64,000 nt of DNA from Phycomyces nitens. Lineage: Eukaryota > Mucoromycota > Mucoromycetes > Mucorales > Phycomycetaceae. Below are positions 38,564 through 50,300 of this stretch, piece after piece; position 1 is the first letter of the stretch, and every line of letters begins with the position of its first letter. The DNA lies in contig JAHRBC010000007.1 in NCBI GenBank assembly GCA_022702545.1, positions 1,426,001 to 1,490,000 on the forward strand. Direction: 5' to 3'. The position numbers and the translations under genes were made by a program. The notes beneath the pieces were generated by a model that was not told the origin of the DNA, did not search any database, and worked only from the letters and a program-made list of their open reading frames with translations.

Positions 38564-39419
38564 CAACAAGAAAACAACACGCAGATTACCAGGCAACATC
38601 AAAAAGTATCGGAATATAGGCTATCCTCACGTATATCCGCACCAAATCCTTGTTTTTTTTTCTTGTAATTATCATTGACAAGAGGTTAATAATTGATATT
38701 ACGGCTTCATCATTCATTGATTTGTCCGGCGGCGAAGAGATTAACCGAGTATGGATTGATCTGGGTCCTGCAGATCCGTTATTCCAGAGATTGTGTGGTA
38801 CAAACAGGCCGCTTAATACTCTAGATTTTCAATGTGTATACGCATATATATACAGGTATACATTCAATGTGTATCTTTTTATTGACTTTTTTTTTATCGA
38901 TATCTCTTGTTCAAAGTCCAAAGCGATATGTATGGATATGTTTTATGCTTTTAAAAAAAAACTTTACAGAGACTATCAAGACATGGCATTTGGTGGTGAT
39001 TTGAAAAGCATAAAATATAATCCAAAGATATGTTTACAAGAAAAGAGTATAAGAAAAAGAAGAAGACAGTTTTATAATCCTCACAAACCATCTATATATA
39101 TATTTAATATATTTAATATATGTATATTGTACTCGTATCATTTTTTAATCTCTTTATAATCTTTACTCTATGATTTTATTTTACATTGGTATTCGGCGCC
39201 ATTTAAAATTCATACGTTTCGGTGTTCACGTATGTTCTCCGACTCCGACAAATCTGCGTTTCGTTTTTGATTTTTGCGCTTGTTGTTTCTCTTGTAATTT
39301 TTTTTTATTTGTATCTACAAGGTCATTGTTTATGTTTGGCATGACATGAGCTTCCACATTTCCAATCAATATGCTGGTAACATGACAGTTTACACTTTTT
39401 GAAACAATTTTGTAAAAAA
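38564..39419. other. AT-rich region with one 169-codon open frame
   Basis: A plus-strand open frame (38650-39159) begins with a hydrophobic stretch, has an ordinary-looking middle (SGGEEINRVWIDLGPADPLF, about 32-51) and a Lys/Ile/Tyr-rich end typical of AT-rich noise. No family recognised; I do not call it a gene. Confidence 0.35.
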
Positions 39420-39748
39420 AAAATGTTGCATACAAGACTTTTTTTTTATTCTCTATTTTACCAACTATCATTACAATACATCTTCTTCATTCTTTTTTCT
39501 TGATTCAGAGACGACCTAGAAGCATCCGTGATAAGAATATAAACCAATTTGATTTCTTTATTCCCCCTCTGCTGAACAATTGGTAAATATCAACCAAAGA
39601 ACCTCAGGCTATCTTTTGAACAAAGAACCATCTATACTTGAAATCAACTTGGCCAGTATTCATAGGGGTTTGCACGTTATTCAATTAAACTTTTTTCGAG
39701 TCAATAGCCTTATTGTGGCGTATTTATTCTTTGTATAATATTCTATTA
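39420..39748 (+). repeat. Left arm of long inverted repeat
   Basis: 329 bases whose reverse complement recurs at 40756-41083 with about 99% identity by eye; differences are one base in a T-run and a two-base swap (CAAAGAAC versus CAAGAAAC context). Outer tip is AAAATGTTGCATACAAGAC. Contains no intact gene. Confidence 0.93.
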
Positions 39749-40755
39749 CTTTTCTAACCAGCTTTATAAAATTGGCATTGGTGTGCCTATCATATATCCA
39801 GTATCTTTTTCGTTTTACTTTGTAGATTCGTAAGAATTCAATAAGCCATGTTTTCTTTTCAAGTTGGAATCTTATTCACTTTAACATGTGTTAAGAAATA
39901 CCCAAAGAACCGGTTTAGTGATATCCTTCTATTAAAAGTCATTTACCGAGAAGCTTGTGTTTAAACCTCGAGGACAATATTGATAATATCAATTTAAGCA
40001 TCTTGTTTGTTGTTACCCAACTTGTTTATTCTCAATAATCTCTATAATTCAAATAATAATAATAATAACACACAAACAGGTGCTTATACAGCCCTCGATC
40101 CGAGTCTTGTGAGTATCCACCAGGGCTACATTGTTAATAAACTGTAATGATTTCATACACCTACCAACCACAATAGATATATAAAAACAATTAATATCAT
40201 ATCGCTGTATTTCTGTATATTTGCCAAGGGTCTAGCAACAGCAACTTATGCATCCTGAAAAATAATTGCGAGATATTCTTTATTTGATCAGCCAAATTAT
40301 ATAAAGCACGTTTCTTTTACAAAAGCAACAGTAATCCTATCAACATGGCATTATAGCAATCAATTTCTAGCCTACCAACAGATACCAGACTTGGGCCAGC
40401 AATTGCTAAATTCGCCATATTCTATCTGTCGAGTGTTTTATAGACAAAAACAACAATAATGGCGTTTAAGATTATCCATTTTACTTTGACTATTCGCAGT
40501 AATTGAAATATAAGAATTGGAGCAAAGCCAAAATGGAATCAACAAATGTTGGTAAATGACATGGAACCGACACTAAAATTGGTCCCTACATCATGGCAAA
40601 AAGTAGATTATATCAAGAATATATATCTATATCTATATACATATATATATATATATGCAACTGAATTGATCACAAGGTGTATTTAAACTTACCAACAACA
40701 GTGCCATCACCCCACAAGTGGAAAGAAACAACAAATACATACACCATTTGAGAAA
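39749..40755. other. Loop of the inverted repeat
   Basis: About 1.0 kb of AT-rich unique sequence between the arms. No open frame of note and no similarity noticed between its ends. A TATA repeat lies at 40620-40660. Confidence 0.6.
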
Positions 40756-41083
40756 TAATAGAATATTATACAAAGAATAAATACGCCACAATAAGGCTAT
40801 TGACTCGAAAAAAGTTTAATTGAATAACGTGCAAACCCCTATGAATACTGGCCAAGTTGATTTCAAGTATAGATGGTTCTTTGTTCAAAAGATAGCCTGA
40901 GGTTTCTTGGTTGATATTTACCAATTGTTCAGCAGAGGGGGAATAAAGAAATCAAATTGGTTTATATTCTTATCACGGATGCTTCTAGGTCGTCTCTGAA
41001 TCAAGAAAAAAGAATGAAGAAGATGTATTGTAATGATAGTTGGTAAAATAGAGAATAAAAAAAAGTCTTGTATGCAACATTTT
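40756..41083 (-). repeat. Right arm of long inverted repeat
   Basis: 328 bases, reverse complement of the left arm. Both arms read outward into the same peptide MIVGKIENKKK (from 39471 leftward and 41033 rightward), after which the two outer sequences diverge, which marks the arm ends. Confidence 0.93.
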
Positions 41084-42006
41084 GTTTTAATTGTGTTAAT
41101 AAAGTACATCTTGGATTCTCTAAAGATACAGACCAAGTTGGTAATACGTAGCACAGTTAATGTTTGTTCTGCTGTTTTGTTTGACAATCATTGCAAGCAA
41201 ATTAAAAAAATAAATGGCAAAGATAGCTTTAGATTGATAAAACGATAAGCACCCCACCAAAAAAAATTATATTGTATTTGTCTTGGAATTCATCTTTAGG
41301 GATATATCTCTACTACTAAGAGTCGCCTCTGGATCCCAGAATACCGAGTCTGCAAAACGATACCATACTTTGACAAATAACGGTAGATTCTGAAAGCATA
41401 AATATTTTGTACCCAATGAGAACAAATGCCGTTATTTACAAACCAAATGATGGTATCTCAAAACCCCAAAGTTTCACCCAAAGAATATCACAGGGAACTC
41501 TTGTACAATTATTTCCTACAAAATAATAATAATAATAATAATACTTGTCTATACATTTGAGAAAAAAAAAGAGTTTAGGTATATTTTTGGCAATTGTAAG
41601 ATTCGCTCTCGGTCATAAATCAAAACAATAATAGTTTATACCTCTTGGAGTCTTTTGGGGGGAGCCAATTAGACCATCTTTCCATCGCACAAAGCCAAAT
41701 TGTTCAATATACAGAATATTTGATTATTAGTGAGCACCAAATTGACAAGTGCTTGTAGTTCTGGCTCATGTCATGGCCTTTTTTTCTTCTTCATGTATTT
41801 ATAAAAATCAATACATGAGATGGCTCTTGGGATGAATGCTTTCACGTGATTTTTATATCATTGAATGGTGGCGGCCAATGTAAACGGATAAATGCTGATT
41901 CCTTCTTCATAAGCGTAAATCAAAAAAGTATAAACCCCTCTCCTTTTTATTGTTGCAGTAAAATAACAACAACAGCAACAGTAATAATAATTAAAACTGA
42001 TTCATA
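41084..42006. other. Intergenic, AT-rich
   Basis: No gene recognised; A-runs and an AAT run near 41521-41542. The last 200 bases are upstream of the pyrophosphatase start. Confidence 0.5.
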
Positions 42007-43295
42007 ATGTCACAATTCAAATCAGTCGCAATCGGCCAAGAGTTCACTCAATCCCGTCGTGTCTATCTCGGCAAGAATCTGCTACAAGAACAACAGCAGC
42101 AGTATACTGATTCCTTATTTCACCAACAGAGAACGACAAGCAGATCATTTCGCCATTCCATGACGTTCCTCTGTTTGCTAATGCGGAAAAGACGGTGTTG
42201 AATATGATTGTGGAGATTCCTCGGTGGTCGAATGCAAAGATGGAGGTTGGTTCTTTGAGCCCCCCAAAAAAGACGCTCCGGGATAATTAACAACAGCAAA
42301 AATGGTTCTTTACAAGATTGCTACTAATGAAAAATACAACCCCATCAAACAAGACGTGAAAAAGGGAAATGTCCGGTTCGTCCGAAACTGCTTCCCCTTT
42401 AATGGCTATATTTGGAACTATGGAGCCTTTCCTCAGGTAAGAGTGCAATTGCCGCCAAACAAACCCGATAGAGAGATTAAGGGTGTTCAATAGACCTGGG
42501 AAGATCCAACTGTCATTCATCCCGAAACCCATGCCCGTGGTGATAATGACCCTGTAGATGTGTGTGAGATTGGATCTGAGATTGGCTACACTGGGCAGGT
42601 TAAGCAAGTCAAGGTTTTGGGTGTAATGGCTCTTTTGGACGAAGGAGAAACCGATTGGAAGGTTTTGGCAATTGATGTCAGAGACCCCATGGCAAACAAG
42701 TTGAATGGTAAGACAGAAAAGTCAAATATGTAGACAAAAACTAAGGCTGGTCTAGACATTGGTGATGTTGAGCGTCATCTTCCTGGCCTGGTCAATGCCA
42801 CCCGCGAATGGTTCAGGATTTACAAGATGCCAGATGGTAAGCCTGCCAATGAGTTTGCATTTGGCGGAGAGTGCAAGGACAAGGTAAGACAAAGGAACTG
42901 AGTGGAACATGATCCTTATGCCATACTTAGGCATTTGCAACCCAAGTAATTCATGAGACACATGAAGCGTGGGAGCGTCTTATCCAAGGTGTCATTCCTC
43001 CAAAGGCAGATACACACACCATTGAAGTGTGAGTTTAATGCTCTTTAGGGCGATTCATAAGTCCTAACGCTTTTGACTAGTACAAATGTTAATGTCCAAA
43101 ACTCACCATACAAGACCAACGAATTGTTCCACAAGAACGAATTTGTTCAAGTAAGAGATAAATATTAAGAGTCCCAATGGTTTCAGATCATGCGTGTGCT
43201 TAACCTACCCCACCCCTTAGTATACTCCAGTCAATTCAGATCGCTCTGTCAAAGGAAAGGATGATGCTTGGTATTATATCTCGGCACGACTCTAA
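42007..43295 (+). CDS. IPP1: Soluble inorganic pyrophosphatase
   Basis: 294-residue family I pyrophosphatase; hydrolyses PPi to drive biosynthesis. Exons: 42007-42070, 42130-42245, 42317-42436, 42494-42707, 42756-42883, 42931-43028, 43081-43150 and 43221-43295. The metal-binding signature [12 protein letters not shown] is intact, as are [62 protein letters not shown] and [17 protein letters not shown]. Intron 1 must start at a GC donor (GCAAGA at 42071): this gives [15 protein letters not shown], matching yeast IPP1, while reading through gives an unrelated Gln-rich peptide. Slightly longer than yeast (287). No targeting signal, so cytosolic. Confidence 0.95.
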
Positions 43296-43495
43296 GCCAA
43301 AAGAGAGATGTATAGGCTTAAATATTGCAGAGCAAAATAGAATTTGCCATAAAAAGACGCTAAAAATAAAAAAAGTATATTTTGACCTCCTCTTTCTTTC
43401 TTTCATTCTTTATTTCTTCTTGCTCTTTAGCTTCAATAGTACACTTTATATATATATATATATCTCACAGCACATTGCTTTACTTGTCTGTATTG

Positions 43496-44428
43496 ATGAG
43501 TCTGTCTGGAATTATAAGTTTTGCCCTCTTGTTCAAAAAGGTAGGGCAAACAGATTTGTTCAGAAAAAAAGACAGCTTATAAAGTACAACCCAGGTTGTC
43601 AGAAAAGGCTCGGTGACAAAGAGGTTTAGATCAAAGAAAGAGTCTCCTGAACCAACATTTGACTCGTTCAATTTGAACAAAGAAAGGACCAGTCAACCAA
43701 AATCAATACATAATCTGTACAGCCAGTCTGAGAAGCCAATATTACCACAAACAAGCAGTGACACCCTTGTACCACGTCTGTCTCTATGCGTCAAGGATAG
43801 CCTGTCAGAACCATCTGGACAGAACAGTCCAAACTCATTACTCGGCCTGCAAGATGCCAGCAAAGACCCTGCCGGACAGGTCCCAGCATCTACAGACCCT
43901 CGAGACAATACCCCAGAATTAGCTACCAATGAAGCCGTCAATTCAACAAACCAAGCTCACAGCCTGTTTAATACAACTGTAGAAACACCAGGCAAGCATA
44001 ATATACATATATATACATATATGTATATATATACATTGAATTAGCTACTCATTAGGCTATAGACATCGTGATTCGTGATTTTGGATTTCCTACCAGTTCA
44101 CCTCTCCATTATGGCCAGTCCGAACCAAGCCGTCGACAATCGATAATATCCATGGTCTCTGCCAGATTTAGGGGTTGTTATGCGCGCGCACTTTATGACT
44201 TTTGCCCAGAAACAGAGTACGAGACCAGCATGAAGAAAGGAGAGGTTGTGTGGATACAGCATAGGCAATGTCGGGTAAGAACAATAGTAATTAGTAATTC
44301 CAGCATTTGGGATCAAACGATGAATAACATTTCTATTTTGTATATAATGTGCGTAAAAGGGATGGTTGGTAGCAGATGTAAATGGTCAATCTGGGCTGAT
44401 ACCCGAGTCTTATGTGGAGCGCGTCTAA
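43496..44428 (+). CDS. Membrane-anchored protein with C-terminal SH3 domain
   Basis: At least 240 residues. Exons: 43496-43540 (N-terminal limit uncertain), 43595-43991, 44063-44274 and 44360-44428. Exon 1 encodes a hydrophobic span ending in lysines (LLYLSVLMSLSGIISFALLF then KK); its own first ATG at 43496 would leave a short span, and an acceptor at 43469 suggests a missing upstream exon. Then a basic stretch VVRKGSVTKRFRSKK, a long Ser/Pro/Asn-rich disordered linker, and a complete C-terminal SH3 domain: ARALYDFCPE, KKGEVVW, GWLVADVNG, SGLIPESYVERV. The layout TM-linker-SH3 resembles yeast Fus1. Intron after exon 2 starts with GC (GCAAGC at 43992), restoring ETP-DIVIRDFGFP. Function unknown. 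Confidence 0.72.
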
Positions 44429-46514
44429 TACACACATATTTCTCAACCAAAAGAAGTTGCTCATCACAATAAAAGCAATCATAAGAGATAATTGCTTGTA
44501 TTTTTAGGATCAATGTAAATTGAATGCTTATATTTAGATTAATATTCTTGGCATTCACTCTCTGTTTTCATATGCGTCTTTTTAGCGCTTTTAATCCAAA
44601 CGTCTATATTGTATAGGTATCAAAGCCTAGCTCCTTAAACAGGCTCGTGTCCAGACTGATTGATTAATATTGCCCACAGACCTCCTTTGTCTAGTATTCT
44701 TCTATTGTCACCAAAAGTATGCTATTAACAATCATATTTCTATAATGTATATTGATGGCAATAATATATCGAGGTAAATGCCATTGAACACCGATATTTC
44801 CTCAAATCAAGACTTACCGATACATAGCCATACATACCTGTGCACACTATGTTTATCCTCACTTGCTAATCATTCGGCCCTAGCCAACAATATGGATTTG
44901 TAATTCAATACTCCATCAATCCCAATACCACAAAAGACATTGCAATTGATTTTGATTGTCTTTGTAAATCCCAAGTGCCAATATCCTTACCATGATTCAT
45001 TTTGTGGAATAGACTCTTGAATCATTATTATTAGATGAATAAGCTTGATCGATACATGCTACATACAACTCAGTTGGCTACCTGCGACAAAATATCATGT
45101 GCGGCATTGTTTTCTGCCATGTATGCCTAGCCACTCCTTCAACTAAAACCATCTTTAACAAGCTACAGGAAAAAACAATAACAATAACAACAACGCCAAA
45201 ATACTTGGCAATCATCATTTAAGAAATAAACTGTCTTGTTCAGAAATCCCACGAGTCCTTTATATAAGCAATACAGGAATAATCATTTTGGATTATTGTT
45301 TGGTTTACAAAAGCTATAAAATAAATAAGGCATTGTGCCTCCCTGAACTCCTTGTGATCCATTTTACACAGAAATAACAACACAAATACGCTTCCCACTG
45401 CAGGATGCTGTGTATAGCACTGAGTAAAAGAAACAATAAAAATAATTGTATATATATATATGTTTTGGATAAAAGTCAAGAAAATGGGTTGTAATATATA
45501 TTGACAAATGAATAGTACATGTACCATTCAAATAACAAGCGTCTTTGAATTTTGAGATTGTGCTTGAGAGAAAAAAAAGACCAGATCTGTAGATTGTTTA
45601 ATGCAAACAAGATGGTGTTTCCAAGGCTGACTAATAGCAGAACCTGTTTTGGGACCTCATTACACCAATTGAATTTTCAAAAGTAAAGTGAATATTCTTG
45701 TGCTTAACACCGTTTAGACTGTCCTTTTAAAAAGTATCGGGGCAGGATCGGATATTCTCGTGAATTAACTTGAAAGGGCCCAAGAAAAATAGAAAGAAGT
45801 AGATCAATCAAATATTACTCGCCTAAATGTTTAATACATTGGTTGAAATGATATGATTGAGATCATGTATGGCTATACCAATATGGTCCCAAAAGCAACT
45901 CTGTAGAATATACACAGGTCGTTTGTTCGATCCATCTTTCTTTGTAACATTTATTTAATGATACGGATAAACGTTCTATTCTAGATCTAATAAAGATTAC
46001 AACGGAACAGATACGTATGAAATTTCCGGCCAGAAATGATACAATATTAATAATAAATGAAATGATAACTGTAATTATGATTGCAATATTGTCATTTAGT
46101 GAACTAGAAGGCCAAACCACATCAAGGTTGATCCAAACAGCAAGAGACACGAATATTTTTAATAATAATAATAATATAATCTTGATTTGGCTTCCAAAGC
46201 CCAATCTTTTTTAAACAATAATACTATACTGAGTTTATGCGCCAACTCAGCCAAAAAAAATAAAAATATTATCATTACGATTGTAACTTCAAATATTCCA
46301 AATTCCATTTTTATATAATAAGAATTACAGGTATCTGAGAACATTATGATAAAAATATTACACAATGTTTTGTAACTATAATAAATTGAACGAGAGAAAT
46401 TAAAGTCAATGGGCATACTGGTATTTTTCATACTTTATAGATTGTGGACATCTCTTTGGATTGGCTGAGGTTAGTAAAAAAGAGAGAGAGAGAATATTCT
46501 GATGAACGTTTATT
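44429..46514. other. Gene-poor AT-rich region
   Basis: No supported gene. A minus-strand open frame (46204-45863, 113 codons) is strongly hydrophobic with several possible membrane spans, but also fits AT-rich chance translation; no motif was recognised. Confidence 0.45.
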
Positions 46515-47370
46515 ATGTGTTACACCCCCTATCAAAACCGATTTCCAGCGCTTCCGATGCAATTATTTAAAGAGGACAGTTCATTTCCTGCTGATCTAAT
46601 TTATTTATTTTCCCATTTTCGGGATTCCGTATCTTTCATTGATTGCAGACAACCTGCCATTTTGATAACAATGATAACTATTTTTTATTTGTTTCTATAG
46701 GTGTACGATACAATGGCAGTTTACCATTAGATTCCTCAATCAGCAATCTAAACCCCAACCATTTATTCATGTTAATGTTGTAATTGAATGACATTAGCCA
46801 TGCGTGCATTTGACTGCATTGAAAACATTACAAACACAATGAGATGCTACATAGTCCTGAATGTGAGAATCCTTTACTGACCACACCTACATTTACTCTA
46901 GAGTACCAAAAACGTGCTAGACAAGGATTTCATATACAATTATCAACTTTTCTGCCTATTTTCTCGAGAGATGTTTCTGTCCTGCTTTGACGTTTTATAA
47001 ACATCAGTATCCTACCATCAAGATCCATACGCTCTGCGACTATTCAATCGGTAAACTCTTAAAGATCTTGGAAAGTCAGACACTGGGAGACAAAAGAGAT
47101 GAAGCTACAAACAAATATTACGGTATACCGCTAGTTTCAGTACATACATTTCATATACTTACCGACAAGACCTCAATTGACCCAAGAATGAATATTATGA
47201 TATATCACCTATAGAGCCTTTCGTATCTATTGGAAAACCTAAACTGAGCTCAAGCAATCAGAAAGTCGAAACCAGTGACAGTGACAGTGGCAGTGACAGT
47301 GGCATACAGGTCCCAAATAGCGATTCATATCAAGAACATGTCAGAAATATGTCACTAGTGTAGACCAAGC
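46515..47370 (+). pseudogene. Coding-like relic, unknown family
   Basis: Three protein-like pieces in the same direction: YQNRFPALPMQLFKEDSSFP and FSHFRDSVSFIDCRQPAILI (46525-46665), then PLLTTPTFTLEYQKRARQGF and HIQLSTFLPIFSRDVSVLL (46872-46989), then a tail YYDISPIEPFVSIGKPKLSS with a SDSDSGSDSG tract ending at a TAG (47196-47361). They have ordinary composition, unlike the surrounding AT-rich noise, but stops and frame changes separate them and I could not connect them by good introns. Could be a dead gene or a live gene with introns I missed. No family recognised. Confidence 0.35.
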
Positions 47371-50300
47371 CATGAGTATCAAACTGGGCAATATTTACTA
47401 TTAAATCATTACAGCAAACCGTTTGGTAGGGTTGGTGTTTTATTATAGTGCAAGGCTATATACACATGGCTTTTATTTTCATATGCTGCATATTCAGTCA
47501 AGTCTTTACTGTATGCTTTAATGAAATACCATGATTTAGTATAAAAAACAGCGCAGCTTTGGCCATTCACTGGCTTTGTCAGGCTATGATGAGCCAACAT
47601 TAGCTTTGAAAGAGTAGACAATGTAATTAAACTATTTTCGGGCCAGATCTTGTGTTGTTTTCTAGTATTTTGTATTTTTTTAGTGAAGAAATTGATGTCT
47701 TTAAGACCTTTACACATATATTCTTCTTATACTAGTAGACATTTGCTTCCATAGATCTAAAAGAAAAACTATAAAAGACAAGTGTATTAAAGTAGAAATG
47801 CCTAAAAGCAATTTAAAAGTTCAATGTTTTTTAAAACTACCATATTCTGGGACTATTCATAATGACTTGCACTATACAAAGTATTTTGATTATGAGGTAT
47901 GAATGATATCTCTGGAATTGACTTCATAATTTTACCAACAGAAAACATAAAAGATATTTATGAGATGAAGAACGCCTTAATGTTCGTTCAGTGGCCAGTA
48001 TCACGAATAAAAGAGCATCACCACTTTAATCTCATATACCCCCCAAAGGCCAACTATTTTATGAATACCCAAGAATCTCTTGCTTTGTAATAACAAGAGT
48101 CAAATTATCTATAAAGTTTGGAAATATCGTGCATCTAGTGCCCTACACGATTGAAAACAAGTTTTTAAAAAGGTATCGAGGCTATATATTGCCAAGAATA
48201 TGACACATACACACACTTGATATACGCTTTAGTTATTATCCTTGTAATACTACTTTACTTACAAACAGAAAAGTTATGCTTTCATCTTGATTAGCTTTCA
48301 CATCAGACATACAATATATTTTAGCTGAAATTCATACCATTTTTTTGTATTGTTAGAAATTCATACTATACTGGATCACGTAACTTATAATACGCATTTA
48401 TTTACTTGCCCCGACCATTTTCTCAGGATATCTGATATTCATTTCCCAAAAAATACAAAAAAAAGGTATTCATTTCCCCTTCAATAAAGAACTACACGTC
48501 AGTATAAGTACGCTCTTGATGGCTTATAACTACCACTGTCCATCATAACTTGCAAACTTTTACATGTTAAATTTACCCTGTCTTACGCAATTTTGAAAAC
48601 ATTTCCCTAGACTATAATTCAAGACCCTTGGTTATTGTTTATATTGTGAGCTTTTTTTTTTATTATTATTATTTTCACCTTTTGGCGTTTACTATAATTA
48701 TTATGACAGTAGTCTGAGCCACATGAATAGCGTATAAAATAAAAACGAGTTTTTCTCGTGTTTTGTACCAAGAATATATCTCGAGAAATAACCATTGACC
48801 TTTTTTTGTAATTTGCAGAGTCTTCAAGTAGTCTCAAAAGAGCTTACGAGCCAAAAGAGGTTGACTGTGTTTTAGATAGAGTTTTTTTCCAACTCTTTAT
48901 GGCACGGATATACCTTTTTATGGGTAATCTCTTTATTTGAAATAGACAAGTCTATAAAAAATCAAAGATTGCCATTAAAAATATTTAGCCCATTGATTTG
49001 TATTTGCCAAATACATATTGGCCAGTTTGAGATCTACCCCATAGCTATATCGTCAGGATTGCTTGGTTACCAAAACGAGTTCTTGTAGAATATTTTGTTC
49101 TTTCTTCTTCTTCTTCTTCTTCTTTGGCTTATGATGCTTACAAGATAAAATAAAAATAAAAATGATACGCAAATTCAAATTTGAAACGCAATATCAAAAA
49201 AAATATAATTGGACTTGTTCAACTCCGGAATTTTTGTACCAAACAGGCTTCTCAAAGCACAATTCATCGAAAACTGTTACTAACCACCTTGCCATGGGTT
49301 GGGAATGAAAATGGGAGAAATACGTGTCAAGTATGTTTGGTGGTCTATAAGCAGCAGTTGGTCAAAGGTTTTTAAAGGGCCAAACATGGTATTTGTTTTT
49401 TATACCAATAGGTAGCGTAAATAGTCGTACATTTTCCTTTTATAAAAAATAAGCCTGTCTTTATTATTTATAGGGTATTATATAGAATGAGTGATTTTCT
49501 GCTTCTTGAATACCGATAGATAGTTCGTCTAGGAATAGTATATTTTTTATTTTTAGCTTGGTTGTCCCTGTATATTCGTTGAATTCAGGCCTACCATCAG
49601 TTTGTTTTTACATGTTCCCCAAGGCATGTCTTTTACTATACTTTTTAGGCCAAAAGGCAGCTTATTGTTCTCCTTTACAAAATAACTTGTAGCAAACGCC
49701 AAATATATTATTATTATTATTTGATAGTAGAGACCTTGTGGCCTTGCAATCTGTGCCCATGTATATACAAAAGAGCAGTAAATATGATTCAATTGATCCT
49801 TACGCGCAACTTTTAGATAAACTGGGATTCCTAAACAAGGTGTGGGAATTTATAAGAAATTTAAGAAAAAATGATTAGCTATATATGTATATATATTATA
49901 TATGTATATATACATATACATATATATATATATAATAGACAATTTGGAAAAAATGCTTCTTTTTGCAAGAGACAATTAGACCTCTTCTTCCTCTTATTCT
50001 TTAATTCATAAACAGAACCATAATGTCGCCTCCTCAAAAAGAAAACCGGGTACCAGAACCTTATTGAATTTAATTTTCACTTTTAGTAGAAAGAAAAGAA
50101 AGTACTATTTACATTTGAGAAATTGAATAGGATTTTAATGAATATTGTAATGGCAAAAAAATACCCCCAAAGGGCTGGAATTACACCATTTGAGACGGAT
50201 GGTAACCAATGACAATATATAAAGAGCCTTAATAGTCTGATTCCAAATATGGAAAACCAAAATGAGCCCAGTGTAGCGTTAAATAGTAGCAAGAAAGAAA

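Noticed and set aside
42071..42201. Reading pyrophosphatase exon 1 on into a Gln-rich tail
   Set aside because: It leaves the family sequence and hits a stop; the GC-AG intron restores the conserved protein.
43261..43629. 122-codon frame after the pyrophosphatase stop
   Set aside because: Overlaps the pyrophosphatase end in another frame and is made mostly of microsatellite-derived residues.
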